DNA from: Caldilineaceae bacterium
Lineage (GTDB): Bacteria > Chloroflexota > Anaerolineae > Caldilineales > Caldilineaceae
Direction: 5' to 3'
Assembly: GCA_026645575.1 (NCBI GenBank)
Contig: JAPKMW010000005.1
Coordinates: 62,001 to 126,000, forward strand
Length of the DNA: 64,000 nucleotides
Part shown: piece after piece, positions 8,476-16,606 of the stretch
How positions within the stretch are numbered: position 1 is the stretch's first letter
Layout: every line of letters starts with the position of its first letter
The notes under the pieces: model-generated
Databases searched by the model: none
Told to the model about the DNA's origin: nothing
Seen by the model: the letters and a program-made list of their open reading frames with translations, nothing else
Position numbers and translations under genes: made by a program

Positions 8476-8991
8476 ATGACTCAGGAGGAAGTGTTCCCCC
8501 TTGATCTGATGAACCAGCTTGCCGGTCTGTCGCCAGATTCACCGTTGGCCGGCGTCCGCGCGTTGCGACCGGATGTCGTGCGCCATACGCAGGGCAGCTA
8601 TGAAAAACTCTTTACCCCCGCCGATTCGTCCGACCTGACAGCAATCGAACGGGGGCTGGTGGCGTTGCGGGTGGCTGCCCTGAACGCCCATTCGATCCTC
8701 CTGGCGCATTACCGACAACAACTGGCAGCGTTAGGAATTACGCCGGAACAGATGGCCGTCTTCGAGCAGAGTGGCCAAAGCGTCATCCTTGATCCCCGCA
8801 CGACAGCCATCATGCGCCATGTCGATCTAGTGACTCGCACCCCCGGCGCCGCGACCCCAGCCGATTTGACAACATTACAAGCCACCGGCTTAAGTGTAAC
8901 GGCGATTGTCACCCTTTCCCAACTCATTGCCTTTTTGAGCTTCCAGGTGCGTACCCTGGCAGTGTTAGCGGTTTTAACGGAGGAGGCATAA
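8476..8991 (+). CDS. CMD domain protein, Avi_7170-like
   Basis: A 171-residue all-helical protein of the carboxymuconolactone decarboxylase/AhpD superfamily. It resembles the Avi_7170 subfamily, which lacks the CxxC peroxidatic pair: the equivalent helix reads LRVAALNAHSILLAHYRQQL without Cys. GAAAGGAAG lies upstream of ATG 8476. It overlaps the next gene by one base (TAATG), a sign of translational coupling; in known operons the Cys-less and Cys-bearing proteins occur as neighbours. Probably a non-catalytic partner of the next protein; that role is inference. Confidence 0.8.
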   Translation: MTQEEVFPLDLMNQLAGLSPDSPLAGVRALRPDVVRHTQGSYEKLFTPADSSDLTAIERGLVALRVAALNAHSILLAHYRQQLAALGITPEQMAVFEQSGQSVILDPRTTAIMRHVDLVTRTPGAATPADLTTLQATGLSVTAIVTLSQLIAFLSFQVRTLAVLAVLTEEA

Positions 8992-9569
8992 TGGCTGAAA
9001 AACTCAAATTTACCGCCGATCCCGTTGATTGGCGCGCTTGGCTTGATCCCATTACCCTGGAAACGGCGAACCCGGAACAGATTGCTGTATTGGAAGAAAG
9101 CACCCCCACGGCCAAGACGTCCCCCTACTATCTGCTGCTGGTGCGCGATGTGGATGTATTGCGCGAACGGTCGCGGCTCTACAACGCCATCATGTATGGC
9201 CCCAGAGGATTGCCACGGGCCGATCGCGAGTTGGCGGCGGTGGCGGTTTCACGGGTTAATGGCTGCGTCTACTGTGCGTCCGTCCATATTCAACGCTATA
9301 TCCAACTGACCAAACGCCCGGAAATCATGCAACGCTTGATCGACGAAGGCGTCGAGGCAGAGTTGCCGCCACGGGAACGGGCGATTGTGGACTTTGCCGT
9401 CAAATTGACCCGCACGCCACCAACCTTGACGCCTGACGATCTCAAGCCGTTGCGCCAGTTGGGGCTGACCGACCAGGAGATCCTGGATTTGACCCATGCC
9501 ACGGCCATGTTTGCCTGGGCCAATCGCTTGATGCAAACACTGGGGGAGCCGGTGACGATTGCACGCTAA
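8991..9569 (+). CDS. Peroxidase-related CMD/AhpD-like protein, Avi_7169-like
   Basis: A 192-residue AhpD-fold protein. The active-site helix reads LAAVAVSRVNGCVYCASVHI, giving the C-x2-C-x3-H triad of AhpD-type alkylhydroperoxidases. The N-terminal 60 residues and the C-terminal helices (LTPDDLKPLRQLGLTDQEIL) match the uronate/Avi_7169-type peroxidase layout. Such proteins reduce peroxides using the Cys pair, in the cytoplasm. The ATG overlaps the previous stop by one base. Together with the luciferase-like enzyme it forms a known conserved set. The operon end is marked by a 20-bp perfect hairpin 20 bases downstream of the stop. Confidence 0.87.
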   Translation: MAEKLKFTADPVDWRAWLDPITLETANPEQIAVLEESTPTAKTSPYYLLLVRDVDVLRERSRLYNAIMYGPRGLPRADRELAAVAVSRVNGCVYCASVHIQRYIQLTKRPEIMQRLIDEGVEAELPPRERAIVDFAVKLTRTPPTLTPDDLKPLRQLGLTDQEILDLTHATAMFAWANRLMQTLGEPVTIAR

Positions 9570-9588
9570 CTGCCTATTGAACAGAGGA

Positions 9589-9648
9589 GATAAAGAGATT
9601 GAGAGATTGAGAGATTATCAACACGGGCAATCTCTCAATCTCTTTATC
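9589..9648. repeat. Perfect 20-bp inverted repeat, GAGATTGAGAGA family, copy 2
   Basis: Arms 9589-9608 and 9629-9648 (GATAAAGAGATTGAGAGATT and its complement) with a loop that repeats GAGAGATT once more. It follows the last gene of the redox operon. Confidence 0.85.
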
Positions 9649-9650
9649 CC

Positions 9651-9758
9651 TTACTCCCCCGCTTCACCCCAAAACACCTCCAACTGCACCCCTAATCCAT
9701 CGGCCAACCGGTTCACATCCGTATCGTAGCCGGTGGCTCGGTTGATGTCGAGAATATG
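9651..9758 (-). pseudogene. Possible C-terminal remnant of an unidentified protein
   Basis: Minus-strand frame ending at TAA 9651-9653 reads ILDINRATGYDTDVNRLADG and then LGVQLEVFWGEAGE before the stop. It has protein-like composition but no start, and an in-frame stop lies just upstream of 9770. It looks like the tail of a gene whose body was deleted. The family was not identified. Confidence 0.3.
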
Positions 9759-9860
9759 ATTTTATTTTGGTTGCGCAATCACGTATAATAGGGTGAGAGA
9801 TAACCCGTGAAACTGCTGAAGGTGCAAATTTTACCTGCCACCATACCAAGGGAAATCATT

Positions 9861-10163
9861 ATGCCGCTACAGACCCACATCGCCAAAGGACTTACCCGCT
9901 ACTTGTTGGATGCCGACCTGCAAGGGGAGCCGATTCATGTCCATATTTCTGAAGTTGGTCCCGGTCAACGCAGTCATCCGCCCCATCGTCATGGCGGCTA
10001 TGAAGCAATCCACATGTTAGAGGGTGAAGGTACGCTGGAATTGGACGAAGAACGCCATATTTTTGGCGCTAACGAAGCAATTGTCTTTGACCCACAGAAA
10101 CTACACGGGTTATTCAATCATAGCGGCGCAACAATGAAATATTTGGTCATTTTGGCAAAATAA
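9861..10163 (+). CDS. Small cupin-domain protein
   Basis: A 100-residue single-domain cupin. Motif 1 reads HPPHRHGGYEAIHMLEGEG, with three His and a Glu in the metal-binding order; motif 2 reads DPQKLHGLFNHSG with the last His. The protein is a minimal Cupin_2 barrel, likely metal-binding, with unknown ligand; stand-alone cupins serve as isomerases, dioxygenases or sensors. ATG 9861 follows AAGGGA. A longer frame from 9807 adds 18 residues without a ribosome site. A TATAAT-like box at 9784-9789 could serve as its -10. Confidence 0.85.
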   Translation: MPLQTHIAKGLTRYLLDADLQGEPIHVHISEVGPGQRSHPPHRHGGYEAIHMLEGEGTLELDEERHIFGANEAIVFDPQKLHGLFNHSGATMKYLVILAK

Positions 10164-10273
10164 TGCACACTTAGCCGCAGTCAAAGTTCAACCTCTTGCC
10201 GGTTTCGGGTGGATACAGGTGTGCTATAATCCATCACAAAACAACCCTTGACCATCTTATGTGAAAGGCTGGC

Positions 10274-11033
10274 ATGAGTACGCAATACGATGATTACGAC
10301 AGTCCGTGGAAGAATGCGTCGTGTCTATACGTACAACCATCGGCTTTTTGACCGTGATGGCAAACTCGTTGCCAGCTTTGCCGTATTAACTGATGACAAT
10401 GATAGTTGGCGCCCCGGCAAATTTAGTTACGAGTTATGGGGGTGTGAAGTCAGCTTCAAATTTCCAACGGTCAAATTATCCGACTATATTGATCGCTGGG
10501 CAGAACTAGAAGCTAGTACTAACCCATTCGCCATTGTCGTAATGGCCCATCTCAAAACGCGTGAGACGCAACATGATCCAGAGTATCGCCAGTATTGGAA
10601 GTTTCGTATAATCCGTCATGCCTATGATCGGGGTTATCAACGCCAGGATATTCTTAACCTGTTTCGTTTTATTGATTGGATTATGCGGCTACCTGACGAT
10701 CTAGAGCGGGAGTGGATCCAACAAGTGGCACAAATGGAGGCAGAGCAACATATGGAATATGTAACCAGTGTCGAGCGTTTTGCCATGCAAAAAGGCGAAG
10801 ACAAAGGACGACAAGAAGGACGACAAGAAGGACGACAAGAAGGAGCTGCGCTTCTCCTGGTGCGTCTGTTAACCCATCGTTTTGGGGCACTAGGCGAGCC
10901 ATTGCGGGCAAAAATTTGTACCTTACCGCTAGAACAGATTGAACGACTCATGGATGTTGCACTGGCAAGTCAATCTCTGGCAGAATTTTCTGTACAGTTG
11001 CCTATCGTAGATGCGACAGTAAGCCAGCCGTAG
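10274..11033 (+). pseudogene. Internally deleted Rpn-family (PD-(D/E)XK) transposase-like nuclease
   Basis: ATG 10274 reads MSTQYDDYDSPWKNA, the usual start of Rpn/DUF4351-type nucleases. The frame is then broken, and from about 10317 a different frame (open from 10290 to 11033) continues with VYTYNHRLFDRDGKLVASFA, which in full-length relatives comes roughly 75 residues later. The missing piece holds the PD-(D/E)XK catalytic residues, so the gene is dead as a nuclease. The rest is intact: the middle helical region (DILNLFRFIDWIMRLP), three tandem RQEG units coded by repeated GACGACAAGAAG-type 12-mers (about 10805-10845), and a C-terminal DUF4351-like helix (LLTHRFGAL to LAEFSVQL). The 247-residue remainder might still be translated. 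Confidence 0.8.
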
Positions 11034-11080
11034 GCCGGGAAAGCGCAACGCCGACGCACATATATAGCAATCACCAAAAG

Positions 11081-12817
11081 CTACCGGGTAACCAGCGGCA
11101 CATAAAGACGTTTTGCTTCGATCACAGCAAATGTGTAGGTCGCAGTCAACATGCCCTTCTTTGTCTGGATGGCAACCGTTAACGTTTGCTCTTCGGTGGG
11201 CTGATCCCAGGTGTAAACCAAGGTGTCGGTGCGCTGCTGGGTTGCAACTGTGTTCTGCACAACCGCTGCGTTGATCGACCAAGTGTAGGTGATGGGCAAG
11301 CTCACACTGCTCGGCTGCACTGTGGCAACAAAACGGTTTTCACCGACAAAGCCAATAGTCGGATTTACCGTCAATGCCGTTGGTGCGGCTGGTGCGCCAA
11401 CTTGGGGCCAAACCGCCAGATAGCCATCACTGCCACCGCCGGGCGGTTCCCGATGTAAGGCGGCAGCGGTGGTGATCAACCGCCGTTCTTTGCCATTGTC
11501 CTGGGTGAGAACCAGAGCTGCCATGCCATTGCGCACCCCAATGGCGTTAACAGGCGAATTGCCCGCCGCATAGCCGCTACGGGCAAAGGGGGTCCACACA
11601 ATACGGCTGCGAAAGTCAGACGCCAGCGCAAGCAGATACCCCTCCCCACTCTCATAAGCACCCACCGCTTGCCCATCAACCTGTCGATCACTCCGGCGCT
11701 CCAAGTCGGCTGTTTTGCTCCCGACAACATAGAGCTGGCCTGTCTCATCCGCCATGATCGCCTGCGGTGTAATCGAGTTCCCTCGGCCATTGGTCAGGCG
11801 GGTTAAGAGCGATTGTCCCAAGAGCAGATCACCGGTAGCCGGCGCATAGCGACCATACCAAGTCATCTTAATCGAACCGGTATTGGTGGAATCATTGAAA
11901 CGGTCAAACTTGACTGTTTTGGCCGCAGCTGATTGATTAAGGTCTTTGGGGTCGCGGGAAAAGATCGAGGCGCCGGTGCCGCCGTTGATCGTTCCAGCAA
12001 AATAGAGCAGCCCATCCCGCCCAATGGCAACGCGTTCGCCACGCGTATCGGCGCCATAGCCGGTAACGGCGGCATAGTCATAGCTGCGCCAGACTTCACT
12101 TCCGTCGTAGCGCCAAGCGCGGATGAAGGCGACTTGTAGATTCGAGGCGAGTTGGGTGTAGCCAGTAGCGATGACCAATTGCTCGGCGCCTGCCACAGCT
12201 ACATCATAAACCGCGCTGCTTGCCACTGTCCAGGAACGGAGTTGAGTACCATCATAGAGGTAGAGTACGGCGCCAACTAGCCCAGCCACAACGCCATCAT
12301 CGCCAATGGCGCAACGGTTGACCTGTCCGGGCGCGTGTTGCCATTGTGCTTGATCCGCGGTGGCGTTGAGCAACGCTAGTCCAAAGTCGCCACAAACAAC
12401 CAGTTGATTTTGGCTGTTCATTTCCAGATCAGTCACAACGGCGCCGATTTTGGTCAGTGATCGAACCGTGCGGCCATTGCGATCCAGCCGTAGTACCGTA
12501 CCGTCTGTTCCTCCATTGATCACAACCGGTGTAATCTCAGCCACTGCATAGCCAGGTAAACTTCCGCCGACAATAACAGTGCCATCTGGGGCAATATCGA
12601 CGGCATTGAGCTGATCGTTGCCAGTGCTGCCAAGATAGCTGGCAGTTGCAACTTCCAGATTATCGACCGGGGTGACAGTGGCGACAATGCCGCTATTCGC
12701 CACCATGGTGCGTTCTGCCTCTGCCGTCGCCAAACTAATTTGCGCACCAAGCCAGAGCAAAATAGCAACGATGCCTACCCAAGAACAGCTACACATCACT
12801 TGCGTTCGGTTCAACAC
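11081..12817 (-). CDS. Exported beta-propeller-like (SBBP-type) protein
   Basis: A protein of about 578 residues with a hydrophobic N-terminal export segment (WVGIVAILLWLGAQISLATA). The body holds repeated strands typical of SBBP/Kelch-like propellers: YLGSTGNDQLNAVDIAPDG, VIVGGSLP, LVVCGDFGLALL, VIATGYTQL, LYFAGTINGGTG and LYVVGSKTADL. Residues about 480-575 resemble a PKD/Ig-like domain (TYTWSINAAVVQNTV). The end is LYVPLVTR; a short 'Y-(L/V)-P-L-V' tail is common on secreted Chloroflexota proteins as I recall, which I take as a possible sorting tail. Start: GTG 12817 has GGAG 9 bases upstream; TTG 12832 and ATG 12796 are alternatives. It lies 26 bp downstream of the MFS gene and is probably cotranscribed. 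Confidence 0.75.
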   Translation of the reverse strand: MLNRTQVMCSCSWVGIVAILLWLGAQISLATAEAERTMVANSGIVATVTPVDNLEVATASYLGSTGNDQLNAVDIAPDGTVIVGGSLPGYAVAEITPVVINGGTDGTVLRLDRNGRTVRSLTKIGAVVTDLEMNSQNQLVVCGDFGLALLNATADQAQWQHAPGQVNRCAIGDDGVVAGLVGAVLYLYDGTQLRSWTVASSAVYDVAVAGAEQLVIATGYTQLASNLQVAFIRAWRYDGSEVWRSYDYAAVTGYGADTRGERVAIGRDGLLYFAGTINGGTGASIFSRDPKDLNQSAAAKTVKFDRFNDSTNTGSIKMTWYGRYAPATGDLLLGQSLLTRLTNGRGNSITPQAIMADETGQLYVVGSKTADLERRSDRQVDGQAVGAYESGEGYLLALASDFRSRIVWTPFARSGYAAGNSPVNAIGVRNGMAALVLTQDNGKERRLITTAAALHREPPGGGSDGYLAVWPQVGAPAAPTALTVNPTIGFVGENRFVATVQPSSVSLPITYTWSINAAVVQNTVATQQRTDTLVYTWDQPTEEQTLTVAIQTKKGMLTATYTFAVIEAKRLYVPLVTR

Positions 12818-12843
12818 TACACAACACTCCAAAGACTAAATTT

Positions 12844-14034
12844 CTAGGCAGCAGCAGCCTGTTGGTGTGCTAGCGCTGGGATAAATAGCAAAGTGGCAAG
12901 GGTCAACAGTGCCGCGGTCAAATAAAGCGCCTCTAACCCGCCCAGGTCGAGCGCGGCGCCCAAGAGCCAAGCCCCGCCGCCAATGCCCAGGTCAAAGCCA
13001 AAGTAGAAGCAAGCCACTGCCCAACCGGAGCGTTGAGGCAAGAGGGTGACATGATGGGCAATCAGCATGGGGTGGAAAAAGCCACCACCCGCAGCAATGA
13101 GCGCGGCTGCGGTAATCAACATAGGTAAGGAATAGCCATAGGCTGCCATCACCAGCCCCACAGTCATGATCAACGCCGCAATGACCAGAACCCGACCAAA
13201 GCCAATGCGATCCAAATAGCGCCCGAAGAGCAGACGGGTGATAATAATGCTGATGCCATAGGTGGCAAAGACCGCCGCCGATGGAATGGCGCGCCGTTCG
13301 AGCAACACGGCAAAGTATTGAAAATAGGCGCCAAAGCCGGCCCCAAAGAGCGCTGAGACAAACATGGGCAGCCAAAGCTGACGCGGAAAACGCCATAACT
13401 GTGTCAAGTTCAAGGAGTGTGTTCCATTCTCTGCCGGCGCCTGATAGTGCAAGGCGCGGGTCATCACGCCGGCGCCGGCGGCGATCCCGCCAGATAGCCA
13501 GAAAGCGGTGGTCAAGCCAATCAGTGGCAGCAGTAGATCCGTAGCCCCCGGTGTCATAGTCATGGCAAAGTTGGCGGCCAGACCAAAGTAGGCAATCTTT
13601 TTGCTACGTTCCTCCGGCGTCGCTAATTGACCCACCAACGCATTGCCGGCGGTGGTGAAGATGACATAGCCCAGCGATTGCAAAATACGCAGGGTAAAAA
13701 GGAGCGCAACCTGGGTGGTCAACACAACACCAATGGCCCCAATGGTCAAGGAAGTCGCCCCAAGGAGCATCATCCGTTTATGACCAAAACGGTCAGTTAA
13801 CACCCCGGAAATGGGCCGCATGAGCAGCGATGCAATGGCCGTCGCACCTAACACGAGTCCGACTTCCCAATCGGGCAAGCCGATGGCGGTCAAGTAGCGC
13901 GGCAAGGGGACGATGAGGGCATAAAAGGCAATAAAAAAGAGAAAGGTTGCTGCCCAGGCGATGGTGTAGTCGCGCTGGGGATTGGTCTGCAGTACGATGT
14001 TGACGGTGTTAATCGGTGTACTGGTTGAGGTCAT
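12844..14034 (-). CDS. Major facilitator superfamily transporter
   Basis: A 396-residue protein with about 12 membrane helices in two sixes. MFS motif A appears as GVLTDRFGHKRMMLLG in the loop between helices 2 and 3, and its second-half echo as FGRYLDRIGFGRVLVIAA. The layout fits drug/sugar-efflux type proton antiporters of the inner membrane; the substrate is unknown. It is the first gene of a pair with the propeller protein. The upstream gap to the P450 gene (14035-14211) has a pair of 13-nt inverted arms (14068-14080 and 14168-14180). Confidence 0.88.
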   Translation of the reverse strand: MTSTSTPINTVNIVLQTNPQRDYTIAWAATFLFFIAFYALIVPLPRYLTAIGLPDWEVGLVLGATAIASLLMRPISGVLTDRFGHKRMMLLGATSLTIGAIGVVLTTQVALLFTLRILQSLGYVIFTTAGNALVGQLATPEERSKKIAYFGLAANFAMTMTPGATDLLLPLIGLTTAFWLSGGIAAGAGVMTRALHYQAPAENGTHSLNLTQLWRFPRQLWLPMFVSALFGAGFGAYFQYFAVLLERRAIPSAAVFATYGISIIITRLLFGRYLDRIGFGRVLVIAALIMTVGLVMAAYGYSLPMLITAAALIAAGGGFFHPMLIAHHVTLLPQRSGWAVACFYFGFDLGIGGGAWLLGAALDLGGLEALYLTAALLTLATLLFIPALAHQQAAAA

Positions 14035-14067
14035 GGTGTTATTGTCCTGAGTTGCGTGGTCGGTCTG

Positions 14068-14180
14068 GTCGCGTGGTCAAGGATCGTGTCGTCCGGCCGT
14101 GATGGCGTTACACGGCGCCGCGTTGGTCAGAACAACTAGACAAAGTCACATAAGAGTACACGGCTCTTTGACCACGCGAC
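14068..14180. repeat. Distant 13-bp inverted repeat in 177-bp gap
   Basis: GTCGCGTGGTCAA at 14068-14080 and its exact complement at 14168-14180, with 87 bases between them. Related GCGTGGTC and CGCGACT words occur inside the gap, so it may be a decayed, larger palindrome. Confidence 0.6.
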
Positions 14181-14211
14181 TACATGACTAAACGACTACG
14201 CGACTTCCTAC

Positions 14212-15648
14212 CTATTTTACCCGCAACTGCGCTTTCATCCATAATGGCGTGGTGGGGCAGATGGAGCCGTGAAAGCCATAGCCGATAGGTTCCTGGGTCG
14301 TGCGGTGCAAGCGGTAACGGGCGATGAGCATGGCGTAGGTGAAGACCATTTCAGCCAGGGCAAAGTGGTTGCCCAGACAGATGCGCGCCCCGCCGGAAAA
14401 GGGGATGTAGGCCGATTTGGGGCGTTGATTGGCCTGCTCCGGGGCAAAGCGCCCTGGGAGGAAAGCTTCCGGGTTCTCCCAGACGCCAGGGTAGCGGTGG
14501 GTCATAAAGGGGATGAGCATGACGATGCTGTTGCCCGGAATGCGGTAGCCATCGATCACATCATCCGCCACCACCTGGCGCGCCAACATGCCGGCCGGCG
14601 GGTAGAGGCGCAAGATTTCGTCCACCACCATGCGGGTGTAGGGAAGCGCAGCCAGATCAGCCAGCGTTGGTGAACGCTTGCCCAGTGCTGCGTCCACTTC
14701 CGCTTCCAGCCGTTGAACAACTTCAGGATGTTGATCCAATAGATACCAACCCCAAGTCAACGAACGCGCCGTTGTTTCAAAGCCGGCGAGGAAGAGGGTG
14801 ACGACCTCATCACGCACCTGTTCATCGCTCATGCGTTGGCCGGTCGCTTCGTCGGTAGCTTGAAGTAGAATCGTGAGCAAGCTGTCCTGCGTATTACGTT
14901 GGCGACCTTTGGCGATTTGGCTCTGGACAAAGTTGTCAATAATGCGACGATTGCGGCGGAAGCGGCGGTGGCTGGGCAGAGGCCAGGCGAGCGGCAGGGC
15001 AAAGGCGCTCATGGTGCGGGCAGTGACAAAGGCAAAGGCTTCATGAAATGCTTGACTCACCACACCCGACTCTGCGCCCAGATCAACGCCAAAGATGGTC
15101 TGGCTGATGACGCTCATGGTCAGGCGCGCCATCTCGTCGTCGATGTGAAGCGGTTGACCGGTCACCGCGGCGTCCTGCCAGCGCGCCGCGGTGTGTTCAA
15201 TGGCATTTACCATGACATCGACAAATTGGGCCGTGGCGCGCGGGGTAAAGGAAGGCTGCATCAGGCGCCGCTGTCGGCGCCACAGATCGCCGTCACTGGT
15301 CACCAGCCCCTGGCCAACCAGCAGGCGAAAACCATTATAGCCATTGCCCTTGATGTAGTTGTCCGGGTTGCGCACCAGTACATGATGCACATGCTCCGGC
15401 TTAACCACCAGATAGAGATGGAGCGGCCCCAGCTTGACATGGCAGAGATCGCCAAAGTCGCGCCACAAATCAATAAAATTAAAGAGAATGTTGCGCTTCG
15501 GGTTGATCCGAAAGATGCTGCCAACCAGCGGCAAGCCTTCTGGACCAGGGGGATCTTGCAAAGTACCGGGATCAGATATGGGTAGCGTAGCGGCAAAAGT
15601 AGCGCTATTCTGAGCTTTAGGACCTTTTAGACTATTGCGTCTGATCAT
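14212..15648 (-). CDS. Cytochrome P450
   Basis: A 478-residue P450 with all hallmark segments: Pro-rich start PPGPEGLPLVGSIF, I-helix AGFETTARS (oxygen-binding A-G-x-E-T-T), K-helix ExxR as EILRLYPP, and heme loop FSGGARICLGNHFA with the thiolate Cys. It oxidises an organic substrate using electrons from ferredoxin/reductase partners, none of which is nearby. The length and PPGP opening resemble CYP110/CYP120-like bacterial enzymes that act on fatty or terpenoid chains, a guess only. ATG 15648 overlaps the HNH gene stop in an ATGA, so the two are probably cotranscribed, though a functional link is doubtful. Confidence 0.92.
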   Translation of the reverse strand: MIRRNSLKGPKAQNSATFAATLPISDPGTLQDPPGPEGLPLVGSIFRINPKRNILFNFIDLWRDFGDLCHVKLGPLHLYLVVKPEHVHHVLVRNPDNYIKGNGYNGFRLLVGQGLVTSDGDLWRRQRRLMQPSFTPRATAQFVDVMVNAIEHTAARWQDAAVTGQPLHIDDEMARLTMSVISQTIFGVDLGAESGVVSQAFHEAFAFVTARTMSAFALPLAWPLPSHRRFRRNRRIIDNFVQSQIAKGRQRNTQDSLLTILLQATDEATGQRMSDEQVRDEVVTLFLAGFETTARSLTWGWYLLDQHPEVVQRLEAEVDAALGKRSPTLADLAALPYTRMVVDEILRLYPPAGMLARQVVADDVIDGYRIPGNSIVMLIPFMTHRYPGVWENPEAFLPGRFAPEQANQRPKSAYIPFSGGARICLGNHFALAEMVFTYAMLIARYRLHRTTQEPIGYGFHGSICPTTPLWMKAQLRVK

Positions 15649-16082
15649 ACTTGTTGGTATCCAGGCGGATGTTCACCGATCTCGTAGAGCGCCCTGCGTA
15701 AATTCAATAGGTTCTGCCGATTCATCTTTAGTGCTTCAACGGTTGCACGCCCTATCGGTGTAAGCCCGATAATCTGTGTATAATCTTTGCTCCAAGCGAA
15801 GTGTTCATGCCACTGTTGCTTCCTGGGATGATAGAGCCGTAGGCTTGTACCATCTAAAGGATCGGGCGCTGTCACTTTACTATGTTTATGCCCGTTGCAA
15901 CCCTGACACGCTAACGCTAGGTTTGACAATGTGTTATCACCGCCCTGAGCAAGCGGGATAATATGCTCAATGGAAAACGATTCTGTTGCAAAATCTGCCG
16001 GACTCAGGCAATATTCACAGTAGCCTTGTGCGCGTTCAGTAACAAGCTGGCGTTGTTGGGTTGTAATTCGTGGTCTAGGCAT
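15645..16082 (-). CDS. HNH endonuclease
   Basis: A 145-residue HNH nuclease. Zinc-binding pairs read YCEYC (near residue 22) and CQGCNGHK (near 61), flanking the catalytic FSIEHIIPLAQGGDNTLSNL with the His that activates water. The C-terminal half (RLYHPRKQQWHEHFAWS, IGLTPIGRATVEALKMN) is the standard extension of a family abundant in cyanobacteria and Chloroflexota. It overlaps its upstream partner gene by 8 bases and its downstream P450 by 4. The constant partner suggests a toxin-antitoxin-like or selfish pair. No intron or restriction genes are near. Confidence 0.9.
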   Translation of the reverse strand: MPRPRITTQQRQLVTERAQGYCEYCLSPADFATESFSIEHIIPLAQGGDNTLSNLALACQGCNGHKHSKVTAPDPLDGTSLRLYHPRKQQWHEHFAWSKDYTQIIGLTPIGRATVEALKMNRQNLLNLRRALYEIGEHPPGYQQV

Positions 16083-16476
16083 AGGCCGGACGCTGTATCC
16101 CCAATTGTTTCATCAAAGCGCGTACCGGTACATTGCGCAGTTGTGCTAACTTCCCCAAGTTTTTCACACGTTCAACATCATGCGCTTCAATCTGATCAAT
16201 CAACCCTAGCAACTCGGTGTGTTCCTCTTCGGTTAGGGTTTCTGCGCGCCGTTTTTCGTTAAGTTTCCCAAACCGTGTGCGAACTGCCATGGGCAGTCCC
16301 TGATTGATCTTTAAGAGTAATTCTGATTCCTCTTGCGATAAGTTAGGCGCTCGCCGCTGGGCGCGAATTGCCAACACCTCATCGGCAAAGCTCTCCAAGG
16401 CCACCGTATCTAGTAATTTAACGCCATTTAGCAATTCGGCAAGTGATACTTCAGAATGAATTTGGATGGTTGTCAT
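16075..16476 (-). CDS. Small helical partner protein of the HNH endonuclease
   Basis: A 133-residue, charged, mostly helical protein. Visible segments are LAELLNGVKLLDTVALESFA, LSQEESELLLKINQGLP, LTEEEHTELLGLIDQIE and ALMKQLGIQRPAYA. From memory, proteins with this exact order of segments and the same ending sit directly upstream of HNH genes in many cyanobacteria; they have no established function. The 8-base overlap with the HNH gene suggests coupled translation. It could be an antitoxin/immunity protein or a DNA-binding accessory; neither is shown by the sequence. Confidence 0.72.
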   Translation of the reverse strand: MTTIQIHSEVSLAELLNGVKLLDTVALESFADEVLAIRAQRRAPNLSQEESELLLKINQGLPMAVRTRFGKLNEKRRAETLTEEEHTELLGLIDQIEAHDVERVKNLGKLAQLRNVPVRALMKQLGIQRPAYA

Positions 16477-16606
16477 CGTTCTACCCCATCATTTTACCCA
16501 TCGTTTTACCCTGGGACAAGCAACACTATCTCCCCATATTATAGCAGAAATGTAAAGCAAAGACCACTAGAAGTGGCAACATATGTACTGATACAATCGG
16601 TTAGGG

